Shown piece by piece: positions 1 to 10,498 of a DNA stretch of 64,000 nt. This DNA comes from Flavobacterium gilvum (GTDB lineage: Bacteria; Bacteroidota; Bacteroidia; Flavobacteriales; Flavobacteriaceae), in NCBI RefSeq assembly GCF_001761465.1, contig NZ_CP017479.1, positions 1,922,001 through 1,986,000 of the forward strand, read 5' to 3'. Every line of letters begins with the position of its first letter. The stretch's first letter is position 1. The translations under genes were made by a program, and so were the position numbers. The notes below the pieces were generated by a model. That model did not search any database, was not told the origin of the DNA, and saw only the letters and a program-made list of their open reading frames with translations.

Positions 1-1452
1 GTTCGTGATGATATCTTTACCTCTATCCACATCGATGATTATTCATTGGAAGTTAGAGATACTAAATTAGGTAATGAAGAATTAACGAACGATATACCAA
101 ACGTTTCTGAAGAAGCTACTAAAGATTTGGATGAAAATGGTATGATTAGAATTGGTGCCGAGGTTAAACCTGGTGATATTCTTATCGGTAAAATTACGCC
201 AAAAGGAGAATCAGATCCTACTCCAGAAGAGAAATTGCTTCGCGCAATCTTCGGTGATAAAGCAGGTGATGTAAAAGATGCTTCATTGAAAGCTTCTCCT
301 TCTTTACATGGTGTGGTTTTGGATAAAAAATTATTTGCAAGAGCGGTAAAAGACAAACGTAAACGTACTCAAGACAAAGATGCTTTAGGAGCACTTGAAA
401 TGGAGTTTGAAGTGAAGTTTGTTGAGCTTAAAGATAAATTGATTGAGAAACTTTTCAATATCGTAAACGGAAAAACTTCTCAAGGTGTAATGAATGATTT
501 GGGTGAGGAAGTTTTACCAAAAGGTAAAAAATATACTCAAAAAATGCTTTACGCTGTTGAAGATTTTGCTCACTTAAGTAAAGGTCAATGGGTTGCTGAT
601 GATGCTACCAATAAAATGGTTAATGATTTGATTCATAACTATAAAATTAAATTGAACGATTTACAAGGTGCTTTACGTAGAGAGAAATTCACAATTACTG
701 TTGGAGATGAATTGCCATCAGGAATCTTGAAATTGGCTAAAGTTTACATTGCTAAAAAACGTAAATTGAAAGTTGGGGATAAAATGGCGGGACGTCACGG
801 TAACAAAGGTATTGTTGCTCGTATTGTTCGTCATGAAGATATGCCTTTCCTTGAAGATGGAACACCTGTTGATATCGTGTTGAATCCACTTGGGGTACCT
901 TCGCGTATGAACATCGGACAAATCTATGAAACAGTATTAGGATGGGCCGGTATGAATTTGGGTAGAAAATTTGCTACTCCAATTTTTGACGGAGCTTCTC
1001 TTGAAGAAATAAATGCCTTGACTGATGAAGCTGGTGTGCCACGTTTTGGACATACACATCTTTATGACGGAGGTACAGGAGAGCGTTTCCACCAAGCGGC
1101 GACAGTAGGAGTTATCTATATGTTGAAATTAGGACATATGGTTGATGATAAGATGCACGCACGTTCTATCGGACCATACTCATTGATTACTCAACAACCA
1201 CTTGGAGGTAAAGCTCAATTTGGAGGTCAGCGTTTTGGAGAGATGGAGGTTTGGGCACTTGAGGCTTATGGAGCATCTAGTACTCTTAGAGAAATCTTGA
1301 CTGTTAAATCTGATGATGTTATTGGTAGAGCCAAAACTTACGAAGCAATCGTAAAAGGTGAAACTATGCCAGAACCAGGATTACCAGAATCATTCAACGT
1401 ATTGATGCACGAATTGAAAGGTCTAGGACTTGATATTCGTTTAGAAGAATAA
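1..1452 (+). CDS. rpoB: DNA-directed RNA polymerase subunit beta, C-terminal part
   Basis: This is the 3' part of the gene for the catalytic beta subunit of RNA polymerase; the reading frame is open from base 1, so the 5' part lies outside the window. The 483 visible residues contain the highly conserved [16 protein letters not shown] segment and, near the end, the [20 protein letters not shown] and [20 protein letters not shown] stretches that form the beta C-terminal active-site region contacting beta prime. The protein ends in a short acidic tail. rpoC follows in the same direction after 233 bases, the usual rpoBC order. Apparent in-frame starts inside the fragment (for example at base 46) are internal codons, not true starts. 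Confidence 0.98.
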   Translation, partial: VRDDIFTSIHIDDYSLEVRDTKLGNEELTNDIPNVSEEATKDLDENGMIRIGAEVKPGDILIGKITPKGESDPTPEEKLLRAIFGDKAGDVKDASLKASPSLHGVVLDKKLFARAVKDKRKRTQDKDALGALEMEFEVKFVELKDKLIEKLFNIVNGKTSQGVMNDLGEEVLPKGKKYTQKMLYAVEDFAHLSKGQWVADDATNKMVNDLIHNYKIKLNDLQGALRREKFTITVGDELPSGILKLAKVYIAKKRKLKVGDKMAGRHGNKGIVARIVRHEDMPFLEDGTPVDIVLNPLGVPSRMNIGQIYETVLGWAGMNLGRKFATPIFDGASLEEINALTDEAGVPRFGHTHLYDGGTGERFHQAATVGVIYMLKLGHMVDDKMHARSIGPYSLITQQPLGGKAQFGGQRFGEMEVWALEAYGASSTLREILTVKSDDVIGRAKTYEAIVKGETMPEPGLPESFNVLMHELKGLGLDIRLEE

Positions 1453-1685
1453 AAAAAGTTTGCAGTTTTCAGTTTTCAGGTAGCAGTATCTGAAAACTGA
1501 TTACTCATTTTTACGAGTTTTTAGGATTTATACCCGTAAACCGTTCCGATTTTTTATATGCTTTATAGCCTATAACTAGCACCTACAAATAGACGATTTG
1601 AGGTTTAGAGAAGTAATTCGAGGTGTGACTTAATTAGATAAGTCTAAAATCAATTTTAATTGCAAATAAATCAATAGTAAAAACT
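1453..1685. repeat. rpoB-rpoC intergenic region with inverted repeat
   Basis: This 233-base spacer holds no gene. At 1469-1479 and 1490-1500 lie perfect 11-bp inverted repeats (TCAGTTTTCAG and CTGAAAACTGA) around a 10-base loop, preceded by an extra partial copy of the CAGTTTTC unit at 1463-1470. There is no T-tract after the hairpin, so it is not an obvious terminator. It resembles REP-like AT-rich intergenic elements. Confidence 0.5.
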
Positions 1686-4600
1686 ATGATAAATAATAGA
1701 AATAATAAAGAGAAAAATACTGTAAAAAGATTTGACAAAATTTCAATTGGATTGGCTTCTCCGGAATCAATCTTGAAAGAGTCAAGAGGTGAGGTTTTAA
1801 AACCAGAAACCATTAATTACAGAACTCACAAACCAGAGCGCGATGGTCTTTTCTGCGAAAGAATTTTTGGACCAGTAAAAGATTTTGAATGTGCTTGTGG
1901 TAAATATAAAAGAATACGTTACAAAGGTATCATCTGTGACCGTTGTGGTGTTGAAGTAACTGAAAAGAAAGTACGTAGAGACAGAGTAGGACACATCAAC
2001 CTTGTTGTGCCTATTGCTCACATTTGGTATTTCCGTTCACTTCCTAATAAAATTGGTTATATCCTTGGTCTTCCTTCTAAGAAATTAGATATGATTATCT
2101 ACTACGAAAGATATGTAGTTATTCAGCCAGGTATCGCCAAAAATACAGATGGTGAATCAATACAAAGATTGGATTTCTTGACAGAAGAGGAATATTTGAA
2201 TATTTTGGATACTCTTCCTGCAGATAACCAATATTTAGACGATTTTGATCCAAATAAATTTGTTGCCAAAATGGGAGCAGAGTGTATTATGGATTTATTG
2301 GCTCGTATTGATCTTGACGAATTGTCATACGATTTAAGACATAAAGCTAATAACGAGACATCTAAACAAAGAAAAACTGAAGCTTTAAAAAGACTTCAGG
2401 TTGTAGAATCTTTCCGTGAGTCTACTTTGAACAGAGAGAATCGTCCTGAATGGATGATTATGAAAGTAATTCCGGTAATTCCACCAGAATTGCGTCCTCT
2501 TGTGCCACTTGATGGTGGTCGTTTTGCGACTTCAGATTTGAATGATTTATACCGTCGTGTAATCATCCGTAACAACCGTTTGAAAAGATTAATCGAGATT
2601 AAAGCTCCTGAAGTAATCTTGAGAAACGAAAAACGTATGTTGCAGGAATCTGTAGATTCACTTTTCGATAATACTCGTAAAGCTTCTGCAGTAAAAACGG
2701 AATCAAACAGACCTTTGAAATCATTATCTGATTCCTTAAAAGGTAAACAAGGGCGTTTCCGTCAAAACTTACTTGGAAAACGTGTGGATTATTCTGCTCG
2801 TTCGGTAATTGTTGTTGGGCCTGAGTTGAAATTGTTTGAATGCGGTTTGCCAAAAGATATGGCTGCTGAGTTATACAAACCTTTCGTTATCCGTAAATTG
2901 ATAGAAAGAGGAATTGTAAAAACAGTAAAATCTGCTAAGAAAATAATTGACAAAAAAGAGCCGGTAGTTTGGGATATTCTTGAAAACGTAATCAAAGGAC
3001 ACCCAGTATTACTGAACCGTGCTCCTACTTTGCACAGGTTAGGTATTCAAGCTTTCCAACCAAAATTGATTGAAGGAAAAGCAATCCAATTGCACCCATT
3101 AGTATGTACGGCGTTCAACGCGGATTTCGATGGTGACCAGATGGCAGTTCACTTGCCATTAGGGCCAGAAGCTATTTTGGAAGCACAATTGTTAATGTTG
3201 GCCTCTCATAATATCTTGAACCCTGCAAATGGTGCTCCTATCACAGTACCTTCTCAGGACATGGTTTTGGGTCTTTATTATATGACCAAAGAACGTTTGT
3301 CTACACCTGAGAAAACTATTTTAGGAGAAGGAATTACATTCTATTCTGCTGAGGAGGTTAATATCGCATTAAACGAAGGAAGATTAGAATTGAATGCTCG
3401 AGTGAAAATTAGAGCAAAAGATTTTAATGAGAATGGAGAATTGGTGTATCAAATTATCCAAACAACTGCTGGACGTGTATTGTTTAACGAAGTGGTACCC
3501 GAAGCAGCTGGATATATCAATGATGTATTAACTAAGAAAAACTTGAGAGATATCATCGGACACGTATTGAGTTCGACTGATGTTCCTACAACAGCGGCTT
3601 TCTTGGACAATATGAAAGATATGGGTTATAAATTCGCATTTAAAGGAGGATTGTCATTCTCTCTTGGTGATATTAGAATCCCAGAACAAAAACCAAAATT
3701 AATTGCAGATGCCAGAGAGCAAGTTGAAGGTATTTCTGCTAACTATAACATGGGTCTTATCACCAATAACGAACGTTACAACCAAGTTATTGATGTATGG
3801 ACTTCAGCAAATGCTCAATTGACGGAGTTGGCAATGAAAAACATTAGAGAAGACCAACAAGGTTTCAACTCTGTGTATATGATGCTTGACTCTGGAGCAA
3901 GGGGATCTAAAGAACAAATTCGTCAGTTAACCGGTATGCGTGGTTTGATGGCTAAGCCTAAAAAATCGACTGCTGGTGGTGGTGAAATTATTGAGAACCC
4001 GATTCTTTCGAACTTTAAAGAAGGTCTTTCTATCCTTGAGTACTTTATCTCTACTCACGGTGCTCGTAAAGGTCTTGCGGATACCGCTTTGAAAACAGCT
4101 GATGCTGGATACTTGACAAGAAGATTACATGACGTTTCTCAGGATGTTATTGTTAATATCGAGGATTGTGGTACTCTAAGAGGTATTGAAGTTTCTGCTT
4201 TGAAGAAAAATGAGGAAATTGTTGAATCATTGGGTGAAAGAATCTTAGGACGTGTTGCATTGCAAGATGTGATTAATCCTTTGACAAGCGAGATTTTAGT
4301 TCACGCTGGAGAGCAAATCACCGAAGCTTTAGTAAAAGGTATCGAAGCTTCTCCAGTAGAGAAAGTAGAAGTACGTTCTCCATTGGTTTGTGAGGCTACT
4401 AAAGGTATTTGTGCTAAATGTTACGGTAGAAACTTAGCTACTGGTAAAATGACTCAAAGAGGTGAGGCAGTTGGTGTAATTGCAGCACAATCTATTGGTG
4501 AACCAGGTACACAGTTGACATTACGTACGTTCCACGTTGGAGGGGTTGCAGGAGGTATTTCTGAAGATTCTAGTATTATTACTCGTTTTGCAGGTAAACT

Positions 4601-5993
4601 AGAGATTGAAGATTTGAAAACTGTAAAAGGTGAAGACAGCGAAGGTAATTCAGTTGATATTGTTGTTTCTCGTTCAACAGAGTTGAAATTAATTGATGAG
4701 AAAACTGGTATTCTATTGAGTACACATAACATTCCTTACGGTTCAAGTATCTTTGTTAATGATGGTGAATCTGTTGCAAAAGGAACTGTTATCTGTAAAT
4801 GGGATCCATATAATGGGGTTATCGTTTCTGAGTTTACCGGAAAAATTGCTTACGAAGATTTAGAGCAAGGACAATCGTTCATGGTTGAAATTGATGAGCA
4901 AACTGGTTTCCAAGAAAAAGTAATCTCTGAATCAAGAAACAAAAAATTAATCCCAACATTATTGGTTTACGGTAAAGAAGGAGAATTAATTCGTTCTTAC
5001 AACTTACCAGTTGGAGCGCACTTGATGGTTGATAACGGAGAAAAAATTAAAGCTGGTAAAGTTTTGGTGAAAATTCCACGTCGTTCTTCAAAATCTGGGG
5101 ATATTACAGGAGGTCTACCAAGAATTACTGAGTTGTTAGAAGCTCGTAATCCTTCGAATCCAGCTGTAGTTTCTGAGATTGATGGTGTTGTTTCTTTCGG
5201 GAAAATCAAGAGAGGTAACCGTGAAATTGTTATCGAATCTAAATTTGGTGACGTTAGAAAATACTTGGTTAAATTATCAAGTCAGATCTTAGTTCAGGAA
5301 AATGACTTCGTAAGAGCTGGTGCTCCATTATCTGACGGTGCTATTACACCGGATGATATTTTGAGAATTCAAGGACCTGCTGCTGTTCAACAGTATTTGG
5401 TAAATGAAATTCAAGAGGTATACCGTCTTCAAGGGGTTAAAATTAACGATAAGCACTTTGAAGTAGTAATACGTCAAATGATGCGTAAAGTACAAGTTGA
5501 AGATCCTGGAGATACTTTATTCTTAGAAGATCAATTAATTCATACCAAAGATTTTATCGTTGAAAATGATAAATTATATGGAATGAAAGTAGTTGAAGAT
5601 GCTGGAGATTCAAGTGTTTTAAAACCAGGTCAGATTATTTCGCCACGTCAATTGCGTGATGAAAATTCATTGTTGAAGCGTACAGATAAAAACCTTGTTG
5701 TTGCACGTGATGTAATTACTGCAACTGCTACTCCGGTACTTCAAGGTATTACTAGAGCTTCTCTTCAAACGAAATCATTTATTTCTGCTGCTTCGTTCCA
5801 GGAAACAACAAAAGTGTTGAATGAAGCTGCTGTAGCAGGTAAACTTGATTTGTTAGAAGGATTGAAAGAAAATGTAATTGTAGGTCATAGAATCCCAGCC
5901 GGTACTGGTATGAGAGAGTATGATAATGCAATTGTAGGTTCTAGAGAAGACTACAATGATATGATGGCTAATAAAGAAGAATATATTTATTAA
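1686..5993 (+). CDS. rpoC: DNA-directed RNA polymerase subunit beta prime
   Basis: This gene encodes the 1435-residue beta prime subunit, which with beta forms the polymerase active centre. The N-terminal zinc site is visible as C69, C71, C84 and C87. The absolutely conserved NADFDGDQM motif that binds the catalytic magnesium is at about residues 478-486. A second cysteine cluster ([13 protein letters not shown]) and the trigger-loop region ([16 protein letters not shown]) follow in the C-terminal half. Length and order fit Bacteroidota RpoC. The ATG at 1686 gives a natural lysine- and asparagine-rich N-terminus. It follows rpoB and presumably shares its transcript, despite the 233-base spacer. 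Confidence 0.99.
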   Translation: MINNRNNKEKNTVKRFDKISIGLASPESILKESRGEVLKPETINYRTHKPERDGLFCERIFGPVKDFECACGKYKRIRYKGIICDRCGVEVTEKKVRRDRVGHINLVVPIAHIWYFRSLPNKIGYILGLPSKKLDMIIYYERYVVIQPGIAKNTDGESIQRLDFLTEEEYLNILDTLPADNQYLDDFDPNKFVAKMGAECIMDLLARIDLDELSYDLRHKANNETSKQRKTEALKRLQVVESFRESTLNRENRPEWMIMKVIPVIPPELRPLVPLDGGRFATSDLNDLYRRVIIRNNRLKRLIEIKAPEVILRNEKRMLQESVDSLFDNTRKASAVKTESNRPLKSLSDSLKGKQGRFRQNLLGKRVDYSARSVIVVGPELKLFECGLPKDMAAELYKPFVIRKLIERGIVKTVKSAKKIIDKKEPVVWDILENVIKGHPVLLNRAPTLHRLGIQAFQPKLIEGKAIQLHPLVCTAFNADFDGDQMAVHLPLGPEAILEAQLLMLASHNILNPANGAPITVPSQDMVLGLYYMTKERLSTPEKTILGEGITFYSAEEVNIALNEGRLELNARVKIRAKDFNENGELVYQIIQTTAGRVLFNEVVPEAAGYINDVLTKKNLRDIIGHVLSSTDVPTTAAFLDNMKDMGYKFAFKGGLSFSLGDIRIPEQKPKLIADAREQVEGISANYNMGLITNNERYNQVIDVWTSANAQLTELAMKNIREDQQGFNSVYMMLDSGARGSKEQIRQLTGMRGLMAKPKKSTAGGGEIIENPILSNFKEGLSILEYFISTHGARKGLADTALKTADAGYLTRRLHDVSQDVIVNIEDCGTLRGIEVSALKKNEEIVESLGERILGRVALQDVINPLTSEILVHAGEQITEALVKGIEASPVEKVEVRSPLVCEATKGICAKCYGRNLATGKMTQRGEAVGVIAAQSIGEPGTQLTLRTFHVGGVAGGISEDSSIITRFAGKLEIEDLKTVKGEDSEGNSVDIVVSRSTELKLIDEKTGILLSTHNIPYGSSIFVNDGESVAKGTVICKWDPYNGVIVSEFTGKIAYEDLEQGQSFMVEIDEQTGFQEKVISESRNKKLIPTLLVYGKEGELIRSYNLPVGAHLMVDNGEKIKAGKVLVKIPRRSSKSGDITGGLPRITELLEARNPSNPAVVSEIDGVVSFGKIKRGNREIVIESKFGDVRKYLVKLSSQILVQENDFVRAGAPLSDGAITPDDILRIQGPAAVQQYLVNEIQEVYRLQGVKINDKHFEVVIRQMMRKVQVEDPGDTLFLEDQLIHTKDFIVENDKLYGMKVVEDAGDSSVLKPGQIISPRQLRDENSLLKRTDKNLVVARDVITATATPVLQGITRASLQTKSFISAASFQETTKVLNEAAVAGKLDLLEGLKENVIVGHRIPAGTGMREYDNAIVGSREDYNDMMANKEEYIY

Positions 5994-6058
5994 TTCTTTT
6001 TACAACATTTCTCTCTTTGTTTAGGCAGAGAGAGAATGTTGAAAAAAACATAGATTCT

Positions 6059-6370
6059 ATGAGCAATTCTAAACAACAACAAGAACAGATTAACATTGAA
6101 TTAGACGAAACTGTAGCCGAAGGTATTTATTCCAATTTAGCTATAATTAATCATTCTTCATCTGAATTTGTATTAGATTTTGTATGTATTATGCCTGGTG
6201 TTCCAAAAGCAAAAGTGAAATCAAGAATTGTTTTGACTCCGCAGCATGCTAAAAGATTGCTCAATGCAATTGGCGAAAACATTCATCGTTATGAAATGTC
6301 GCATGGTGAAATTAAGGATGTAGAACAGCCTCCTATTCCGCTAAACTTTGGTCCAACTGGTCAAGCATAA
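6059..6370 (+). CDS. DUF3467 domain protein
   Basis: This small protein of 103 residues belongs to the DUF3467 family, which is found beside rpoC in many Bacteroidota; its function is unknown. The body shows the family pattern: an N-terminal Q-rich stretch, then ELDETVAEGIYSNLAIINHSSSEFVLDFV, PGVPKAKVKSRIVLTPQHAKRLL and a proline-rich end. I chose the ATG at 6059 because the in-frame TTG 42 bases upstream would add residues unlike the family. It lies 65 bases after rpoC and is followed by a strong terminator, so it is probably the last gene of the rpoBC transcript. Confidence 0.85.
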   Translation: MSNSKQQQEQINIELDETVAEGIYSNLAIINHSSSEFVLDFVCIMPGVPKAKVKSRIVLTPQHAKRLLNAIGENIHRYEMSHGEIKDVEQPPIPLNFGPTGQA

Positions 6371-6376
6371 AATCAT

Positions 6377-6405
6377 AAAGACTCCGGAAACGGAGTCTTT
6401 TTTTT
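6377..6405 (+). terminator. Rho-independent terminator after the rpoC-DUF3467 genes
   Basis: A 9-bp perfect stem (AAGACTCCG / CGGAGTCTT) with a GAAA tetraloop is followed by a run of T. Confidence 0.9.
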
Positions 6406-6641
6406 GTTTTAATTTGTTTGAAAATGATTCTAAATCAACTGTTTTGATTTATTTTGGAAGCCAAATTGATAATAAGAAAAAAAATATTTTGGTTTATTGC
6501 ATAATTATCACTTCCTGCATTTAAACGTATTTTTTTGTTTTTCAACGACTATTTTTTTTCCTCGAAATCTATTCGATTAGTTTCGTACACTATTGATAAT
6601 CTTATTTTGTCATAAAGAGGAATATAAATAACGTTTTAAGA

Positions 6642-6989
6642 ATGAGAAATAATAACAATCAAAAACAATTTTTGTTTTTAATTCTGTTTGTGTTTTTTAC
6701 CGGTTCAGTTGCATTTGCTCAAAATGCTACTGCCAATTCTTCTCTAAATGAGGTTCTAATAAATCCTAACGATAATGCAGTTGGTACTGCAACTTCTAAA
6801 GTGTCGTCTGAATTGAATTCTAATATGAATTTTATTTTATGGTTTATGGGTACAAAAGAAGATGTGAATAGTGCTAAGTCAAGCGAAAGATTTTATACTA
6901 AAAAAAGTATTTTGACATCGGGTAGAGAACCGAATCATTTGTTGTTGAAAACGCTTTTGAAGAAAACAATTAATAATGAATCTTGCTAG
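6642..6989 (+). CDS. Small secreted protein of unknown function
   Basis: This 115-residue protein starts with a lysine-containing segment, a hydrophobic core and an alanine-x-alanine cleavage site (SVAFAQ) near residue 27, so it is exported by the Sec pathway. The rest is short, asparagine- and serine-rich, and has no domain I recognise. It includes a central FILWFMGTKEDVNS stretch that recalls small flavobacterial exported proteins of unknown role. It stands alone between two terminators and converges with prfC. I assign no function. Confidence 0.65.
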   Translation: MRNNNNQKQFLFLILFVFFTGSVAFAQNATANSSLNEVLINPNDNAVGTATSKVSSELNSNMNFILWFMGTKEDVNSAKSSERFYTKKSILTSGREPNHLLLKTLLKKTINNESC

Positions 6990-7020
6990 AATTTAAGGTT
7001 AAATTTAATTTGCATATATA

Positions 7021-7050
7021 AAAAACGCCAGCTAAAATGCTGGCGTTTTT
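7021..7050. terminator. Bidirectional terminator between the secreted protein gene and prfC
   Basis: A 12-bp perfect stem (AAAAACGCCAGC / GCTGGCGTTTTT) with a 6-base loop has A-tract and T-tract flanks on the two sides, so it can stop transcription from both converging genes. Confidence 0.9.
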
Positions 7051-7064
7051 GTTTCTATTTTTAT

Positions 7065-8654
7065 TTAATCAAATTCAGAAGTGAAAAATAATTTGACACT
7101 TGGATATTTACTTTGCGTCATCTGAATGGTAAAATCCGAATCGGCAAGAAAAACCAGTTGGTTGTATTTATCTTTTGCCAAATACTTCTGTTTTATTCTT
7201 TTGAATTCTTTAAATTCTTCATTTTTAGCATCATCTGGTTTTACCCAGCAAGCTTTGTGAACAGGAAAGTTTTCATAGGTACATTTTGCCCCATATTCGT
7301 GTTCCAGTCGGTATTGGATAACTTCGTATTGTAATGCTCCTACGGTTCCAATTACTTTTCGGTTATTCATTTCCAGAGTGAATAATTGTGCTACACCCTC
7401 ATCCATCAATTGGTCAACACCTTTGTCAAGCTGTTTGGCTTTCATCGGATCGGCATTATTGATGTATCTAAAATGTTCTGGAGAGAAACTTGGGATTCCT
7501 TTGAAACTCATGATTTCACCCTCTGTCAAAGTGTCCCCAATTTTGAAATTTCCTGTATCATGCAATCCAACAATATCACCAGGATAGGAAATATCGACTA
7601 TTTCTTTCTTTTCGGCAAAGAAAGCATTAGGGCTTGAGAATTTTAAGTTTTTTTTCTGACGAACATGAAAATAAGGTTTGTTTCTTTCAAAAGTTCCCGA
7701 AACAATTTTTATAAATGCCAATCGATCTCTGTGTTTTGGGTCCATATTGGCATGAATTTTAAAAACAAATCCCGACATTTTTTCTTCTTTCGGATCAACC
7801 AATCGGGTTTCAGAATCTTTTGGCCTTGGCGATGGTGCGATAGAAACAAAACAGTCTAATAATTCTCTAACGCCAAAGTTGTTTAGGGCAGATCCAAAAA
7901 AGACTGGCTGTAATTTTCCGTCCAAATAATCTTGTTGATTAAATTTGGGATACACTTCGTCAATTAATTCCAGTTCTTCACGTAGTCGATCTGCAGGTTT
8001 TTGACCGATTATTTTTTCCAATTCGGGACTTTGAACATCTGAAAATGCAATTGTCTCTTCAATGTTTTTACGGCTGTCACCACTAAATAAATTGATGTTT
8101 TGCTCCCAAAGATTGTAGATTCCCTGAAAGTCATATCCCATTCCGATTGGGAAACTTAAAGGTGTTACGGTTAAGCCAAGTTTTTGCTCTACTTCATCCA
8201 TCAAATCAAATGCGTCTTTTCCTTCTCGGTCTAATTTGTTGATAAAAACAATCATCGGGATGTTACGCATTCTACATACGGCAACCAGTTTTTCGGTTTG
8301 TTCTTCGACACCTTTTGCTACGTCGATTACAACAATAACGCTGTCAACAGCGGTCAGTGTTCTAAAGGTGTCTTCGGCAAAATCCTTATGACCGGGTGTG
8401 TCTAGAATATTGATTTTTTTTTCTTTATAATTGAAGGCCAAAACAGAAGTTGAAACCGAGATTCCTCTCTGGCGTTCAATTTCCATAAAGTCACTGGTGG
8501 CTCCTTTTTTTATTTTATTGTTTTTTACCGCACCAGCTTCCTGAATTGCTCCTCCAAAAAGAAGTAATTTTTCAGTTAGCGTTGTTTTTCCTGCATCGGG
8601 GTGTGAAATAATCCCAAAAGTGCGTCTTCGCTGTATTTCTTTTAAAAAACTCAT
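7065..8654 (-). CDS. prfC: Peptide chain release factor 3
   Basis: RF3 is a translational GTPase that removes RF1 and RF2 from the ribosome after peptide release. The 529-residue protein shows the GTPase motifs: SHPDAGKTT P-loop at residues 17-25, the switch II element DTPGHKDF, and NKLDREGKD. The EF-Tu-like domain 2 and the RF3-specific C-terminal domain follow, and the length is the family norm. It is a monocistronic gene transcribed leftward, with its own promoter just upstream (8675-8682) and the shared terminator at 7021-7050. Confidence 0.97.
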   Translation of the reverse strand: MSFLKEIQRRRTFGIISHPDAGKTTLTEKLLLFGGAIQEAGAVKNNKIKKGATSDFMEIERQRGISVSTSVLAFNYKEKKINILDTPGHKDFAEDTFRTLTAVDSVIVVIDVAKGVEEQTEKLVAVCRMRNIPMIVFINKLDREGKDAFDLMDEVEQKLGLTVTPLSFPIGMGYDFQGIYNLWEQNINLFSGDSRKNIEETIAFSDVQSPELEKIIGQKPADRLREELELIDEVYPKFNQQDYLDGKLQPVFFGSALNNFGVRELLDCFVSIAPSPRPKDSETRLVDPKEEKMSGFVFKIHANMDPKHRDRLAFIKIVSGTFERNKPYFHVRQKKNLKFSSPNAFFAEKKEIVDISYPGDIVGLHDTGNFKIGDTLTEGEIMSFKGIPSFSPEHFRYINNADPMKAKQLDKGVDQLMDEGVAQLFTLEMNNRKVIGTVGALQYEVIQYRLEHEYGAKCTYENFPVHKACWVKPDDAKNEEFKEFKRIKQKYLAKDKYNQLVFLADSDFTIQMTQSKYPSVKLFFTSEFD

Positions 8655-8674
8655 ATTTTTATTTCAATAGTTTG

Positions 8675-8682
8675 CAAAAGTA
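8675..8682 (-). promoter_or_regulatory. -7 promoter element of prfC
   Basis: On the minus strand the bases read TACTTTTG, a perfect match to the Bacteroidota TAnnTTTG element, 21 bases before the prfC start codon. I see no TTG at the standard spacing upstream. Confidence 0.6.
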
Positions 8683-8797
8683 CTATTTAATAATGCTATT
8701 TAAAAAAATATATGGGTATTAAAACAAACACCGTTTTACTCTTTATTATATAACTTAATAATTTTTTGTTAATAGTACTAGGGAAACTTGTTTAATG

Positions 8798-8827
8798 CCT
8801 CCGAATTGTTATTTTTGTTGGCTTTAA
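8798..8827 (+). promoter_or_regulatory. Promoter of the SurA-like gene
   Basis: TTG at 8798-8800, a 19-base spacer and TATTTTTG at 8820-8827 form a full Bacteroidota housekeeping promoter. It implies a leader of roughly 170 bases before the PPIase start. Confidence 0.6.
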
Positions 8828-9006
8828 GTTTGAGGAATTGTAAGTGATTTTCAGAATTAATGCGTTTTAGTTCTTTGTTAAAAAAATAATAAACAAAATA
8901 GTTCCGTTATAAAATATTCGGTTTCGGTCAGAATGCTTTTGTAAAGTAGCTTTTGTTGAAATAATATTAATATAAAATATAAAAAATGCCTTTAAAAAAT
9001 GCACAA

Positions 9007-10416
9007 ATGAAATCCATAACTAATAAAGTTGTGTTGACTTTTTTTCTTTTGTTTTCTGTTTTTAGCTTTGTAAATGCTCAAGAAATTATAAAAGATAATA
9101 CTGTTGCTCCTGTCAAAGAGACCGTGCCGTCCACTAAAAAACTAAAAGTTGATGGAGTAGTAGCAACCGTAGGGGATTATATTATTTTGGATTCAGATAT
9201 TGATAAAGGATTTTTGGAGATTACAGCTCAAGGTGGTTCTGTAAAAGATATAACCAGATGTCAGATTTTAGGTAAATTACTCGAAGATAAATTATATGCG
9301 CATCAAGCAGTTCAGGATAGTATAAATGTTTCTGACTCTGAAGTGAAAGGGCAGATGGATGAAAGATTGAATTATATGTTGGAACAAATTGGGTCAATGG
9401 ATAAATTGGTTGCTTATTATCAGAAAAGTTCAGAAGAAGAATTCAGAACCTATTTTTTTGATGTTTTGAAAGAGCAGGAACTTACTAAGCAAATGCAGAA
9501 GAAAATTGTTGAAAAAGTAGAAATTACTCCTGAAGAAGTTCGTGAATTTTTCAAAAAAATACCTGCTGCAGATTTGCCTGTTTTTGGTGCAGAATTAGAA
9601 GTGGCTCAAATCGTTATACTACCGAAAGTTACTGATGCAGATAAGCAAAAAGTTATTGAGAGGCTGAAAGGTTATAGGAAAGAATGTCTTGAGGGAGCAA
9701 GTTTTGCAACCAAAGCAGTTTTGTATTCTGAAGATCCTGGATCTAGTAAAAATGGAGGTTATTATAAAATGACTCGTAAAACACCATTTGTAAAAGAGTT
9801 TAAAGATGTGGCTTTTAGTCTTGCTGAAGGTGAAATTTCAGAACCTTTTGAATCCCAATATGGATTTCATATTATTTATGTAGAAAAGATAAAAGGGCAG
9901 GAAATAGAATTGAGACATATTTTGATTTCTCCTGAAGTAAATAAAGAATCTTTGAAAGAAGCGAATGATAAAATTACGCTAATAAGAAAAAAGATTTTGG
10001 ATAAAGAAATCACTTTTGCGGAAGCGGCAAGAACTATGTCTGATCAAAAAGAAACAAGAGCTAATGGTGGAATTTTAGTGAATCCAAAAACGCAGGATAC
10101 CCGTTTTGAGTTGACAAATATGGATCCGTCTATTTATAGCCAAGTTTCTAATTTGAAGGATAACGAAATTTCAATGCCTTATCTTGAAGATGTTCAAGGG
10201 AAAAAAGATTATAAGATTATGACTGTAACCAATAGGATAGATTCGCATACTGCTGATTATGCTAAGGATTACGTTAAAATTAAAGATTTAGCCTTGAAGG
10301 ACAAACAATTCAAAGCTATCGGAAAATGGTTTGATACAAAAATTAAAGATACCTATATCAAGATTGTTGACGAATATAAAGATTGCCCTTTTACCAATAA
10401 TTGGTTAAAAAAATAA
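9007..10416 (+). CDS. SurA-like periplasmic peptidyl-prolyl isomerase
   Basis: This is a periplasmic parvulin-type chaperone that assists outer membrane protein folding. The 469-residue protein starts with a signal peptide (lysine, long hydrophobic core, ending VNAQ). A SurA N-terminal helical region with a typical GVVATVG-type start follows. Two PpiC rotamase domains come next, the first marked by GGYYKMTRKTPFVKEF and SQYGFHIIYVEK and the second starting ELRHILIS with a degenerate core. An in-frame ATG at 8986 would add seven residues; I prefer 9007 because it puts a lysine at position 2 of a standard signal peptide. It is single-gene, with its own promoter and terminator. Confidence 0.9.
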   Translation: MKSITNKVVLTFFLLFSVFSFVNAQEIIKDNTVAPVKETVPSTKKLKVDGVVATVGDYIILDSDIDKGFLEITAQGGSVKDITRCQILGKLLEDKLYAHQAVQDSINVSDSEVKGQMDERLNYMLEQIGSMDKLVAYYQKSSEEEFRTYFFDVLKEQELTKQMQKKIVEKVEITPEEVREFFKKIPAADLPVFGAELEVAQIVILPKVTDADKQKVIERLKGYRKECLEGASFATKAVLYSEDPGSSKNGGYYKMTRKTPFVKEFKDVAFSLAEGEISEPFESQYGFHIIYVEKIKGQEIELRHILISPEVNKESLKEANDKITLIRKKILDKEITFAEAARTMSDQKETRANGGILVNPKTQDTRFELTNMDPSIYSQVSNLKDNEISMPYLEDVQGKKDYKIMTVTNRIDSHTADYAKDYVKIKDLALKDKQFKAIGKWFDTKIKDTYIKIVDEYKDCPFTNNWLKK

Positions 10417-10432
10417 TTTTCGATAAATAGAT

Positions 10433-10474
10433 AAAAAGAGTTAGTTTTATGTTTTCATAGAACTAACTCTTTTT
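10433..10474 (+). terminator. Terminator after the SurA-like gene
   Basis: A 14-bp perfect stem (AAAAAGAGTTAGTT / AACTAACTCTTTTT) with a 14-base loop ends in a T-tract. The next gene starts only 25 bases later. Confidence 0.85.
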
Positions 10475-10498
10475 AATTTTTTAAAAAATACAGTAAAA

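Larger units (their letters stand above)
8655..9006. other. Divergent intergenic region prfC / PPIase
   Basis: This 352-base stretch holds the prfC promoter on the minus strand and a complete plus-strand promoter at 8798-8827 (see separate entries). The remaining sequence is AT-rich leader of about 170 bases ahead of the PPIase gene. I see no small gene or structured RNA in it. Confidence 0.6.
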
